A stretch of DNA of 64,000 nucleotides from a bacterium (GTDB lineage Bacteria; Auribacterota; Auribacteria; Auribacterales; Auribacteraceae): assembly GCA_018435605.1 (NCBI GenBank), contig JAHDNF010000025.1, positions 1-64,000 of the forward strand, read 5' to 3'. Within the stretch, counting starts at the first letter, position 1. Every line of letters begins with the position of its first letter. Below the pieces are notes generated by a model. The model was not told the DNA's origin. It saw nothing but the letters and a program-made list of their open reading frames with translations, and searched no databases. This document shows positions 37,010-45,920 of this stretch, one piece after another. Both the position numbers and the translations under genes were made by a program.

Positions 37010-37083
37010 TTTTTTTGTAACCACATAAAACGAAAGATTTTCTACAGGTTTCCGATAGTATTAAAAAAAGAAGCAAAGTACAT

Positions 37084-37113
37084 TTGACAGATTAACCTTC
37101 ACAGTGCTATTAT
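37084..37113 (+). promoter_or_regulatory. Sigma-70-type promoter for rpoN
   Basis: TTGACA (37084-37089), an 18-base spacer and TATTAT (37108-37113), about 40 bases before the rpoN start. Confidence 0.55.
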
Positions 37114-37153
37114 TTCAGACAGAATCTATATAGAAAATGTTTCGGGAGGTATC

Positions 37154-38584
37154 ATGGCTCTTCAGTTCGAGCAAATACAACGTCAAACACAACAGCTTAT
37201 AATGACTCCGCAGATGAAGCAGGCAATACAACTGCTTCAATTGCCGTTAATGGAACTGTGCAACGTAATCGATCAGGAAATGGTTTCCAATCCTGTGCTG
37301 GAAGAAGCGACGGATGACAAAAAAACAGCGCAGGAACAGGAAGAACATACACCGGAAAAATCCGATAACGAAGAGCTGGATTTCAAAGAAGAGTTCGACC
37401 GGCTTGCTCAGATAGATGACGAATGGCGGGAATATTTCAGACAAAGCGGATCTTACAGAAAATACTCGCAGGAAGACGAAGAAAGACGGCAGTATCTGGA
37501 AAACTCCATCACCCGCACCGAAACACTGCAGGATCATCTGCTCAACCAGTTGTCCATCATGTCGCAGACAGACGAGGAAAAAGAGATCGGCGAGCAGATT
37601 ATAGGCAATATCGACGACAACGGATATCTGCAAAGCTCCCTAGAGGAAATAGCCATTCACTCAAAAGTCAGCCTTGATAAGGTAGAACAGGTGCTTGAAC
37701 TGATACAGAAGTTTCATCCTATCGGCGTAGGCGCGCGCAACCTGAAAGAATGCCTGCTTATACAGCTACGCAGATTAGGCAAAGAAGGCACGCTGGCGGA
37801 AAAAATCGTGTCTAAATATCTTGACGACCTCGCTAAAAAACGGTACGCCCAGATCGCCAAAGCGCTCAAAACCACTATAATTCATGTTCAGCATGAAGCC
37901 GAGCTGATCGCCTCTCTCGAACCTAAACCCGGAAGAATGTTTGTAACAGATACAACTCATTACGTACTTCCCGACGTAGTGCTCGAAAAAATAGGCGACG
38001 AATACAAAATTATTCTAAATGACGATAAAATACCTCATCTGCGCATCAGCCCTGTATACAAAACTCTGATGAGCAAAACCGATATAGATACCAACACCAA
38101 AGATTATATCAAAGAAAAAATCAAATCGGGTAAATGGCTGTTGAAAAATATACATCAGCGACAGCAAACCATATACAACATCACAAATGAAATCGTACAG
38201 CGTCAACGGCGGTTTTTCGACGAGGGAATCGCATACCTGCAACCTATGACCATGCAGGTTATCGCCAACGCGCTGGGACTGCACGAGTCGACTGTCAGCC
38301 GGGCAATAAGCGGTAAATATATGCAAACACCGCGCGGCGTTTTTCAACTCAAATATTTTTTCACCACACCGATTTCAACAAAATCGGGAACCGCTACTTC
38401 AGCGACAACGGTAAAAGATAGAATCCACGAAATCATCCGCAATGAGGATTCTAAAAAACCGTTGAGCGACAGCAAGATAATCGATATTCTTAAAAAAGAG
38501 GGCGTTCAGCTCGCTCGCAGAACTGTTGCTAAATACCGCAAAGAGCTTAATATTCTGCCGGCAAACCTGCGCAAAAAGTTTTAG
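37154..38584 (+). CDS. rpoN: RNA polymerase sigma-54 factor
   Basis: A 476-residue sigma-54. The Gln/Leu-rich region I (QRQTQQLIMTPQMKQAIQLLQLPLMEL) contacts activators, an acidic linker follows, then the core-binding and helix-turn-helix parts (HESTVSRAISGKYMQTPRGVFQLKYFF). The RpoN box is ARRTVAKYRKEL near the C-terminus. GGGAGG precedes the ATG. Sigma-54 needs bacterial enhancer-binding activators, none of which lie in the window. No -24/-12 promoter with GG-N10-GC was recognised upstream of the chemotaxis or PEP-CTERM genes. Confidence 0.97.
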   Translation: MALQFEQIQRQTQQLIMTPQMKQAIQLLQLPLMELCNVIDQEMVSNPVLEEATDDKKTAQEQEEHTPEKSDNEELDFKEEFDRLAQIDDEWREYFRQSGSYRKYSQEDEERRQYLENSITRTETLQDHLLNQLSIMSQTDEEKEIGEQIIGNIDDNGYLQSSLEEIAIHSKVSLDKVEQVLELIQKFHPIGVGARNLKECLLIQLRRLGKEGTLAEKIVSKYLDDLAKKRYAQIAKALKTTIIHVQHEAELIASLEPKPGRMFVTDTTHYVLPDVVLEKIGDEYKIILNDDKIPHLRISPVYKTLMSKTDIDTNTKDYIKEKIKSGKWLLKNIHQRQQTIYNITNEIVQRQRRFFDEGIAYLQPMTMQVIANALGLHESTVSRAISGKYMQTPRGVFQLKYFFTTPISTKSGTATSATTVKDRIHEIIRNEDSKKPLSDSKIIDILKKEGVQLARRTVAKYRKELNILPANLRKKF

Positions 38585-38786
38585 TCAACAATACTCTTTT
38601 AATGTGCGGAATCCTTAAAATTTGTCTTTTCGGTTTTGCTCAGACCAAGACGCAACAGACTCAATATTGAACTGCGACCGGATTTCCAACTGGATTAAAA
38701 GTTTCTAAAAATTTTATTTGCCTTTTCACAAATTTATCTATTATAATATTTACTGTAATCAAAAAAATTGCAAAGGAGGCTTGGCA

Positions 38787-38921
38787 ATGAAAAAACTGAT
38801 TGTTTCATTACTGATCGGGTTGTTCGTTTTGTCAGCGTTATCCGTCCATGCCGGAGGCGACAAAAATCATGGCGACAAAGGCAAAGGAAGCGTCATCAGG
38901 AACGGCGCACCCAATGATTAA
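38787..38921 (+). CDS. Tiny secreted Gly/Lys-rich peptide, 44 residues
   Basis: An ATG at 38787 with a perfect AAAGGAGG at nine bases opens a frame of 44 residues. Residues 1-22 are a signal peptide (KKLIVSLLIGLFVLSALSVHA) and the mature peptide, GGDKNHGDKGKGSVIRNGAPND, has about 22 residues, with five basic and three acidic residues. A strong terminator follows within 20 bases, which supports a genuine short gene. Function unknown; possibly a secreted or envelope peptide. The longer in-frame start at 38718 has no ribosome site. Confidence 0.75.
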   Translation: MKKLIVSLLIGLFVLSALSVHAGGDKNHGDKGKGSVIRNGAPND

Positions 38922-38940
38922 TATCTAAATTTTAAAATAA

Positions 38941-38986
38941 AAAACCGCATAGGATAATATCTTGCAAAACCCTATGCGGTTTTTTT
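38941..38986 (+). terminator. Terminator after the 44-residue peptide gene
   Basis: AAAACCGCATAGG (38941-38953) pairs with CCTATGCGGTTTT (38971-38983), ending in T residues. It may also act on the converging gene at 39019. Confidence 0.93.
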
Positions 38987-39018
38987 ATCTTCCGCAATAT
39001 ATTTAAGATACCGGCGGT

Positions 39019-40221
39019 TCAAGGATGATTTAATTTCCGCGGATAGAGAACGGTTTTTTTATCCGCAAGATTTCCATGCGTAGGAATGTGAGATTTTTCA
39101 GGAACGGTATAATAGCTTTCCATGATAGCGTAAAATATCGGATCAGGTAAAAGATTTATATACACCTCATTTCCAACGACCCTTTTTCGCAACGAATCGA
39201 GGTAAAACTCAAGGATGATCAGATCAAATTTTTTCGCGCGAATATCGTCTATGATCTGCTGATTCGAGATAATATTTCGTTCCGCCAGCCGTTTTGACAT
39301 AAGCGGATTCCATTCCGGATTCTTGCCTGTCAGCACATTGTAATTTATGTGCTGGCACAACACCCTGCCCGGTACGGCATTAACGCGCTCTAGTATATCT
39401 TCTTGGATTCTCTTTTGCTCGCCAAAAATTTTTCTAAACCCGCGCATATTTGAAAGTTCTGACGGCATACCGCTATTCCATGGCATTACATATCCTGCCA
39501 AAAGCATACCGCACGCCGCTGTAGCGGCTATCCACGCCGAGGGCGGTTTCAACGCGCGCAAGATAAGGCTTAATGCCGCAGAACCTGTTATAATTGTCAA
39601 TGCGGCAAATTCAACAAGATACTGATCCCACGCGCCGTCTATAAAAATCAGGACAACCGAGCAAACCGATATAAAAAAGTACGCCGTTAAAAACGTCCAT
39701 CGTCGGTCAAAACGCAATTTTTTGCAGTAGATGACTATAATAACGAAAGCCGGTAACAGAAACGCAGATAACTGCATACACGTTTGAAAAACCAGTCCGG
39801 CTACCTTTTTATTCAAAACAAACCCACCTGACGTATAAAAAAATAAATGCTCGATAAACCGCCCTGATGTCGACAATGTCAATATTAAACCCGGCAAAAC
39901 CGCAACCAGCCCAAGCCGAAATAAATAACGCCATTTTCCGGGATGGTTATGCGCAAACAAAGATACTACTGCCGCTACGGGCGGATAATTATTGATCAGA
40001 TATGTGGTATTCCCGTCGACCGCGCCGTAAGGAAACACACCTTTTTTTATCTGCATTGTTTGAAACAACACATACCCTTCACCGCTTTCCAGGTGATAAG
40101 GGTATGATACGAAGTACACTTGAGACGCCGCATGATAGAAGTCAACATACACAAGCCAGCCGATAAGCGGTAAAAACAATAAAAACAGGTATTTCTTGGA
40201 TGATTCCGGTAGTTTGCCCAC
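39019..40221 (-). CDS. GT-C-like polytopic membrane protein (short form)
   Basis: A 400-residue membrane protein with about eight hydrophobic helices and a soluble C-terminal domain (about 270-400). The N-terminal loop SGEGYVLFQTMQIKKG...LINNYPPVAAVV resembles lipid-linked-sugar glycosyltransferases of the GT39/ArnT class, where the first loop carries an acidic catalytic residue. The segment between about 110 and 140 seems compressed compared with longer relatives (about 480-500 residues), so part of the membrane core may be missing. The start is GTG with a weak ribosome site. Function is inferred from resemblance only. Confidence 0.65.
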   Translation of the reverse strand: MGKLPESSKKYLFLLFLPLIGWLVYVDFYHAASQVYFVSYPYHLESGEGYVLFQTMQIKKGVFPYGAVDGNTTYLINNYPPVAAVVSLFAHNHPGKWRYLFRLGLVAVLPGLILTLSTSGRFIEHLFFYTSGGFVLNKKVAGLVFQTCMQLSAFLLPAFVIIVIYCKKLRFDRRWTFLTAYFFISVCSVVLIFIDGAWDQYLVEFAALTIITGSAALSLILRALKPPSAWIAATAACGMLLAGYVMPWNSGMPSELSNMRGFRKIFGEQKRIQEDILERVNAVPGRVLCQHINYNVLTGKNPEWNPLMSKRLAERNIISNQQIIDDIRAKKFDLIILEFYLDSLRKRVVGNEVYINLLPDPIFYAIMESYYTVPEKSHIPTHGNLADKKTVLYPRKLNHP

Positions 40222-40370
40222 GCTTGTTTTCCGTATTTTCTTAAGAAACCTAACTGCCCTTAACTACAGGAGGTTCCCGCAGGGTTAAAAGTATTCGGAA
40301 TGGTTTGACAGGGCTTGTCTATTTCCGAGCGAGAATGGTTAACAACCACCCATGATCCGCAAGCGGCAAA

Positions 40371-41024
40371 TCAATCCGTTTCGCGGTCAGGCAAATTTTT
40401 TGTTTCCTGAATAATCACTTTTGTTCCTACAGGGACATTGTCGAACAACTCAATTACGTCGGCATTTCGCATGCGTATGCATCCATGCGATGCGGGAACG
40501 CCTATAAGCCCTTCGTCAGCCGTACCGTGAATATATATGTAGCGTTTGTACGAGTCTACGTCCCTGCCTAGGTTCAGCCCGTCGTCCAACCCTTCGAGCC
40601 AAAGAATACGAGACGTGATAATATCTTGATTTACAGGAACTGGCGAATGATTTATACGAGCGGTTTTGCCGGTATTCGCTCTTGACTTGAAAATCGTATT
40701 TACCGGAGCGTCCTTGCCGAACTTCTCGGCGACACGGTGATTGCCCAGAGGCGTCCGGTTGCTTCCAGATTTACTGCCTATACCGTACTTCGATGTAGAT
40801 ACCGGATACTCGCTAATAACCGCCTGCCCTTTGATGAAATACAACTTTTGTTCGTCTATAACAACCTTGATAAACATATCCGTATCAGGCACAATGCCGT
40901 CATGGGATTTGGCAGGCTCATTCGCTGATGTATCACTATGACACAAAGAAATTATAATTCCGATCAAAATGACACAACCAAATAGATTGTATAAACGCTC
41001 GGCTACGTCGAAACATAATGCCAT
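40371..41024 (-). CDS. L,D-transpeptidase (YkuD family)
   Basis: A 217-residue exported enzyme with one N-terminal hydrophobic segment (LFGCVILIGIIISLCH). The YkuD domain runs from IKVVIDEQKLYFIKG to the C-terminus, with the catalytic motif IHGTADEGLIGVPASHGCIRM (His, Ser-His-Gly-Cys-Ile-Arg). Such enzymes form 3-3 cross-links in peptidoglycan or attach proteins to it, using an active-site Cys in the periplasm. AAGGA lies upstream. Confidence 0.93.
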   Translation of the reverse strand: MALCFDVAERLYNLFGCVILIGIIISLCHSDTSANEPAKSHDGIVPDTDMFIKVVIDEQKLYFIKGQAVISEYPVSTSKYGIGSKSGSNRTPLGNHRVAEKFGKDAPVNTIFKSRANTGKTARINHSPVPVNQDIITSRILWLEGLDDGLNLGRDVDSYKRYIYIHGTADEGLIGVPASHGCIRMRNADVIELFDNVPVGTKVIIQETKNLPDRETD

Positions 41025-41153
41025 ATTTTATGCATCCTTTCAGATTTTTTGATCCGTCAAAGGGGGTATAGTAGCACAACATTTTTCTTTTTGAACAGGT
41101 AAATATATGCGGGGTTTTAAAAAAATCCAACCCTAGTCGAAAAAATATTTTCC

Positions 41154-41182
41154 TTGCATGTTTTTTGCTAAAAGACTATAAT
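41154..41182 (+). promoter_or_regulatory. Sigma-70-type promoter of the fmdB-dinG unit
   Basis: TTGCAT (41154-41159), a 17-base spacer and TATAAT (41177-41182), about 55 bases before the fmdB start. Confidence 0.65.
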
Positions 41183-41237
41183 CAAAGGTCAAAATCATAG
41201 AAAAATGAAGAAATATGTGAAAATGGAGGGCAGAAAG

Positions 41238-41501
41238 ATGCCGACATACGAGTACGAGTGTAAAGAGTGCAGTCATACCTTTGAAGCGTTCCAGAAAATG
41301 AGCGACGCGCCTTTAACTACATGCCCTGAATGCAAAGGCGAAGTGCGGCGGCTCATAGGAACCGGTGCAGGAATTATTTTCAAAGGATCGGGTTTCTATT
41401 GCACGGATTACAAGAGAAAAGAAGAGAAACCGAAAAAAGCCGAAAAATCTGCATGCGAATCGTGCCCGAACGCATCTTCAGGGTGCTCCAATAACGACTG
41501 A
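41238..41501 (+). CDS. FmdB-family zinc-ribbon protein
   Basis: An 87-residue protein. It begins MPTYEYECKEC and has two CxxC pairs in the zinc ribbon (CKEC...CPEC), followed by GEVRRLIGTG and a Lys/Glu-rich linker and a Cys-rich tail (CESCPNASSGC). The start at 41238 follows GGAGGG. FmdB proteins are often called regulatory proteins, but the role is poorly known. It is first in an apparent operon with the JAB-DinG helicase, 13 bases apart. Confidence 0.88.
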   Translation: MPTYEYECKECSHTFEAFQKMSDAPLTTCPECKGEVRRLIGTGAGIIFKGSGFYCTDYKRKEEKPKKAEKSACESCPNASSGCSNND

Positions 41502-41514
41502 CAAGCCGGAGGAT

Positions 41515-44076
41515 ATGTCCGAAGATGGACGACACATGGACCTCAGGGAACGAACTTCCGTAAACCCGCACGACCTGTTTTGCGCGCGAAGCATTTTGTT
41601 CATGCGCGAGGCCATAGCCTGTGCCAACGGCAACGAGATTTTTTTTATAGCCACTACCGCTGATAACGGTGTCGTAGATACGGTAAAAATTTACGCGCGC
41701 GGCAACCAGCAGGAAGTTCCGGCAATCCTCGACGCTCCTAAACCGGGTTGCGTTATTATCCACAATCACCCGTCGGGCAACTTAAATCCGTCATCTGCAG
41801 ACCTGTCGATCGCGTCCGCTCTCGGACAGAAAGGGGTCGGATCGTATATAATAAATAACGAAGTCGACAACTGTTACCCGATTGTATTCGCGGAAAAACG
41901 AAAACCCCTTGCCAGCCTTGATGTCGGCGAAATCGCCGCCCTGATAGAACCCGATGGATTATTCGAACGGAAGTTTCCCGATTACGAATTCCGTCAACAA
42001 CAGGTTACCATGCTCAAACTGGTGGCGCAGGCTCTCAACGAATCACAGGTTGGCATGGTCGAAGCCGGCACCGGAACCGGCAAAAGCATGGCATACCTTA
42101 TTCCTGTAATCCACTGGGCGGTAACCAATAAAGAACGATGCGTCATATCCACGAACACCATAAACCTGCAGGAACAGTTGGTGTATAAAGATATACCTAT
42201 GCTTAAAAAAATCCTCGACTGCGAGTTTTCTTTTTGTCTGGTCAAAGGAAGACAAAACTATATATGCCGGCGAAAACTTCAAATGGCGCTGGAAAACCCG
42301 TCGGCTTACGTTGAGGACAATCAGGTTGAGGAATTGAACGAATTGAACGCATGGATACAAAAAACCGCGGACGGAAGCCTGTCGGACATGAATTTTGTGC
42401 CCGATACCGATATATGGGATACCGTGGCATCCGACAGCGAATCGTGCCTGCGAGCCGCCTGCTCACGATACGGAGATTGTTTCGTTACCCGCGCCCGCAG
42501 AAAAGCCAGTTGCGCAGATATACTTATAGTCAATCATCATTTGCTGTTCGCGGACATCGCGGTAAAAAAGGATGCGGAGTTCATCGGCGATATCGGCATA
42601 CTGCCTCCCTATCAAAGACTCGTGCTCGACGAAGCACACCACATTGAAGACGTGGCAACCTCATATTTCGGTAGCCGGATAACCGAACTAGGGCTTATGC
42701 GCGCGTTGGGACGTTTGTACAGGCAACGAGCGAATACGGAAAAAGGATTACTGCCCGCCTTGGCGCAAAAAGTCAGGCAGGTTCTGCCCGATAAAGAGGC
42801 GTCAGAGATAACCCATTCCATATATTCACAGTTCGTAGAAGGTAAAAAAATTTTAGAGGAAACAGTAAAAAATACGTTTTATTTTGTAAAAGATTTTATC
42901 GGCTCGCAGGTCGAACAGGAACACGAATCCAAATGGCGGATTCCGGCGCGAAAAGATGCTCTGCCCCGCTGGAACGATCTGGTGCGCGACCCGCTTTACG
43001 TACTTCACGCAGAAGCAAAACAGTATTTTTCATCTCTGAAACTGTTTCTGCAGGATCTGGCACAGTGCGCGGAGTTTCACAACGTACAGCTCGGCAACGA
43101 TATCATAGAACTCAACGCGGTCAGGAACAAACTGGAACGTATGATATCATCCATGGAATCAATCATGCTTGGCGAACAGGACGACGGGCAGGGGATACAC
43201 GATGTAAGATGGGTTGAGCTTAACAAAAAATCGCGCCTGCACATCAATGCCGCGCCAATCGCTGTGGCCGATCAGATTTACGATTACGTCATATCCCGTT
43301 TCCCGACAGTTATTCTGACATCGGCAACCCTTACCATAGAAGGAAGTTTCGATTTTATATCCCATCGGCTAGGACTCAATAACGCCGAGCCGAAACGGCT
43401 GGTAACCGAAGTGATTCAATCGCCGTTCGATTTCTCGCAACAGGTTATGATCGGCATACCCACAGACCTTCCCGATCCGGACAACGTATTGTTTCGCGCC
43501 CGGTTGTCGGAGTTTGTTTCCGATGTATTGAAAATCACCCGCGGAGGCACATTCGTGCTGTTCACATCGTTCTCTTTGCTAAAATCGTGCCTCAGGGACA
43601 TAATGACCAACGGCCTGCACAAATCGCTTCATATACACCAGCAGGGGGAGGAACCTCGCCATACACTGCTTGAAAAGTTCCGCAATGACAGGCGGTCGGT
43701 TTTGTTCGGGACAGACAGTTTCTGGGAAGGTGTGGACGTGAAAGGCAAATCCCTAGAATGCGTTATTCTGACGCGGCTTCCGTTTAGAGTTCCCACCGAT
43801 CCGGTGGTTGAGGCGCGTATAGAGTACATCAAAAAAACCGGAGGGAATCCGTTTATGGATTACATCGTACCGCTGGCGGTAGTCAAATTCAGACAGGGAT
43901 TCGGCAGGCTCATACGCACAAAAACCGACAGAGGTTGCGTGCTTATCACCGACCGGCGGGTCATGACCAAAAATTACGGCAAGAAATTTCTCCATTCCCT
44001 GCCGCAGTGCCGATATGTGCGCGAAACCACACCGGCAGTGCTGGCTTATCTTGAACAATTTTTTGTACATGCTTGA
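41515..44076 (+). CDS. DinG-type ATP-dependent DNA helicase with N-terminal JAB/RadC-like domain
   Basis: An 853-residue fusion. Residues about 20-145 form a JAB/MPN domain with HNHPSGNLNPSSAD, the exact HxH-x7-S-x2-D JAMM metal site (His83, His85, Ser93, Asp96). From about 155 on it is an XPD/DinG superfamily-2 helicase: Walker A AGTGTGKS (about 184), Fe-S cysteines in YICRRK and SCLRAACSRYGDC, the DEAH box LVLDEAHH (about 369), and motif VI in QGFGRLIRTKTDRG near the C-terminus. DinG unwinds DNA 5'-to-3' and removes R-loops and D-loops. Two ATGs are possible (41515, 41536); the first follows GGAGG too closely, so the start is uncertain by seven codons. Confidence 0.93.
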   Translation: MSEDGRHMDLRERTSVNPHDLFCARSILFMREAIACANGNEIFFIATTADNGVVDTVKIYARGNQQEVPAILDAPKPGCVIIHNHPSGNLNPSSADLSIASALGQKGVGSYIINNEVDNCYPIVFAEKRKPLASLDVGEIAALIEPDGLFERKFPDYEFRQQQVTMLKLVAQALNESQVGMVEAGTGTGKSMAYLIPVIHWAVTNKERCVISTNTINLQEQLVYKDIPMLKKILDCEFSFCLVKGRQNYICRRKLQMALENPSAYVEDNQVEELNELNAWIQKTADGSLSDMNFVPDTDIWDTVASDSESCLRAACSRYGDCFVTRARRKASCADILIVNHHLLFADIAVKKDAEFIGDIGILPPYQRLVLDEAHHIEDVATSYFGSRITELGLMRALGRLYRQRANTEKGLLPALAQKVRQVLPDKEASEITHSIYSQFVEGKKILEETVKNTFYFVKDFIGSQVEQEHESKWRIPARKDALPRWNDLVRDPLYVLHAEAKQYFSSLKLFLQDLAQCAEFHNVQLGNDIIELNAVRNKLERMISSMESIMLGEQDDGQGIHDVRWVELNKKSRLHINAAPIAVADQIYDYVISRFPTVILTSATLTIEGSFDFISHRLGLNNAEPKRLVTEVIQSPFDFSQQVMIGIPTDLPDPDNVLFRARLSEFVSDVLKITRGGTFVLFTSFSLLKSCLRDIMTNGLHKSLHIHQQGEEPRHTLLEKFRNDRRSVLFGTDSFWEGVDVKGKSLECVILTRLPFRVPTDPVVEARIEYIKKTGGNPFMDYIVPLAVVKFRQGFGRLIRTKTDRGCVLITDRRVMTKNYGKKFLHSLPQCRYVRETTPAVLAYLEQFFVHA

Positions 44077-44081
44077 CCGGT

Positions 44082-45893
44082 CTAACGGTTAATTTGCCCG
44101 GCGGTTTTTTGAATTTCTTCCAGCGAGCGCCGCAGGTCGTTATTATCAGGTAGTCTGCGAAGTCCTTCCTTGGCAATTTGTTGCGCAAGATCAACACGGC
44201 CTGTTCGCAAATACAATACGGTAGCGTTGTAATAAGCAAACCCGTTGAGCGGATCGAGTTCTATAATCTTATAGCAATGGGTAAGAGCTTCGCTAAACTG
44301 TCCTAACTCATCACATATAACAACCATTGCCCTGTGCGCCGTGACTGATTGCGGAGCGATGACCAACGCTTTCTCGATAGTATCCTTCGCCTTTTGAAAC
44401 TGGTTACGGGACATATAGAGTTTAGCCAGCGAAAAATACGGGTCTGTAAACGATTCGCGCATGGCGATTGCCGCAAGAAACTCGCTTTTTGCCATGTCCA
44501 TATACCCTTTTTCCATATAAACAACACCCATATTATTGCGGATTCCCGGCACGGACGGATCGAGCTTAAGCGCGTACTTGTACGCCTTGAGTGCGTTATC
44601 CAAATCGTTATTGCGGTAATACACGTTGCCCAAATTAACATACAGCGTCGCTTTACGTGTAAATTGTCTGGGCGAATATTTCACTGTGGCAAACCACAAA
44701 GTTTCGTCGCTGTGCCAAGCGGGCGCGCGCACCATAAGCAATACGCAATACGACACGACCGCAATAATGACAAAAACCGGCGCGAGCGCACGTCCATAAA
44801 ATGCACGCTGTGCGGTAATGCGTTTATCAGCATATACATGATCGATAAACATTCCCGCAAGACCGGCAAAACCGGCTATGGGAAAATATAAGTACCGCTC
44901 CGCGAAAACCGCCCCGAAAGGGATTATATTCGACACCGGCAAAAAATTGACCACAAACCATAAAATAAAAAAACGCGCTCGCGCAGGCGATTTCTTTACC
45001 GCAAAAACCGCTATTACAGAAAGAATAAACGAAACTACTAAAGAAACTGCAAAACCGCTGTGAACAGGAAACTCGTAATCAGCGGTCAGCCCTACCGGCA
45101 GAAAACACAGTTTGACGTAATACCAAAAAACGCGAGGAATATTGACAAGCGTGATAAACAAACTTCCGCCCGGGTACAATGCTTGTTTCTCCGGCAGGTA
45201 CAGCCAGAAAAACCGCATATAGATGTAAATACATAAGATTATACAGGCAGGAATGATACAATATAACATACCCCGAGTTGCCCGCGGTTTTTCGCCGTAC
45301 CACAGTATACTGATCATAGGCATGACGATAAGTAAGGTAACGCCCATTTCTTTGGCCAGCAGAGAAAGAAAAAAACAGGCGTGCATAAGCACGGCGTCAA
45401 GCGGTTTCCCTCTTTGTCTGAATCTTACAAACCCTATCAGGGAAAACAGATAGAAAAATAGCCCCCACAAATCCTCAAGGTAGCTGACGCAAAAAACGGT
45501 TTCCGATATAGCCGGATGCAATGCAAAACATAACGCCGCAATAAAAGAAGACCGCCTCGAACACGCCAGCAGGCGAAGTAACGCCAGCAGTAAAATAGCG
45601 TTGGCGATATGAGTCAACAGGTTGATCGCATGGTATCCTGCCGGGTTGTATCCGAAAACGGCGTATTGAAAAAACAGCGCAATAGTACCGAAAGGGCGGA
45701 AAGTGCGTTCCGCGGAAACGCGGAAATAATCGGCTGTGAACAGACGGGGCAAATTGTCTATGTTTCGTATATAATGGTTGTTTACCAGAACCATGTAATC
45801 GTCATAGACAAACGTATTGCGCACGGAATTGGCGTAACAGATGCACGCTCCGATGACAATAAGCAGTATGGACAGCTTTGTGTTGCGGCTCAT
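44082..45893 (-). CDS. GT-C-like membrane protein with C-terminal TPR domain (TMTC-like)
   Basis: A 603-residue protein. The N-terminal 390 residues have about ten membrane helices. The first loop carries NTFVYDDYMVLVNNHYI, with the paired Asp residues of GT-C O-mannosyltransferases of the TMTC/PMT type. The C-terminal 200 residues are tetratricopeptide repeats (for example ATLYVNLGNVYYRNNDLDNALKAYKYALKLDPS). The combination resembles TMTC proteins. It may transfer a sugar to envelope proteins. It is the last gene of the rph-rdgB-rnhC unit; the start lies 28 bases after the rnhC stop. Confidence 0.85.
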   Translation of the reverse strand: MSRNTKLSILLIVIGACICYANSVRNTFVYDDYMVLVNNHYIRNIDNLPRLFTADYFRVSAERTFRPFGTIALFFQYAVFGYNPAGYHAINLLTHIANAILLLALLRLLACSRRSSFIAALCFALHPAISETVFCVSYLEDLWGLFFYLFSLIGFVRFRQRGKPLDAVLMHACFFLSLLAKEMGVTLLIVMPMISILWYGEKPRATRGMLYCIIPACIILCIYIYMRFFWLYLPEKQALYPGGSLFITLVNIPRVFWYYVKLCFLPVGLTADYEFPVHSGFAVSLVVSFILSVIAVFAVKKSPARARFFILWFVVNFLPVSNIIPFGAVFAERYLYFPIAGFAGLAGMFIDHVYADKRITAQRAFYGRALAPVFVIIAVVSYCVLLMVRAPAWHSDETLWFATVKYSPRQFTRKATLYVNLGNVYYRNNDLDNALKAYKYALKLDPSVPGIRNNMGVVYMEKGYMDMAKSEFLAAIAMRESFTDPYFSLAKLYMSRNQFQKAKDTIEKALVIAPQSVTAHRAMVVICDELGQFSEALTHCYKIIELDPLNGFAYYNATVLYLRTGRVDLAQQIAKEGLRRLPDNNDLRRSLEEIQKTAGQINR

Positions 45894-45920
45894 TGTGTCC
45901 GGTTTTTGGTTGTTGACGGG

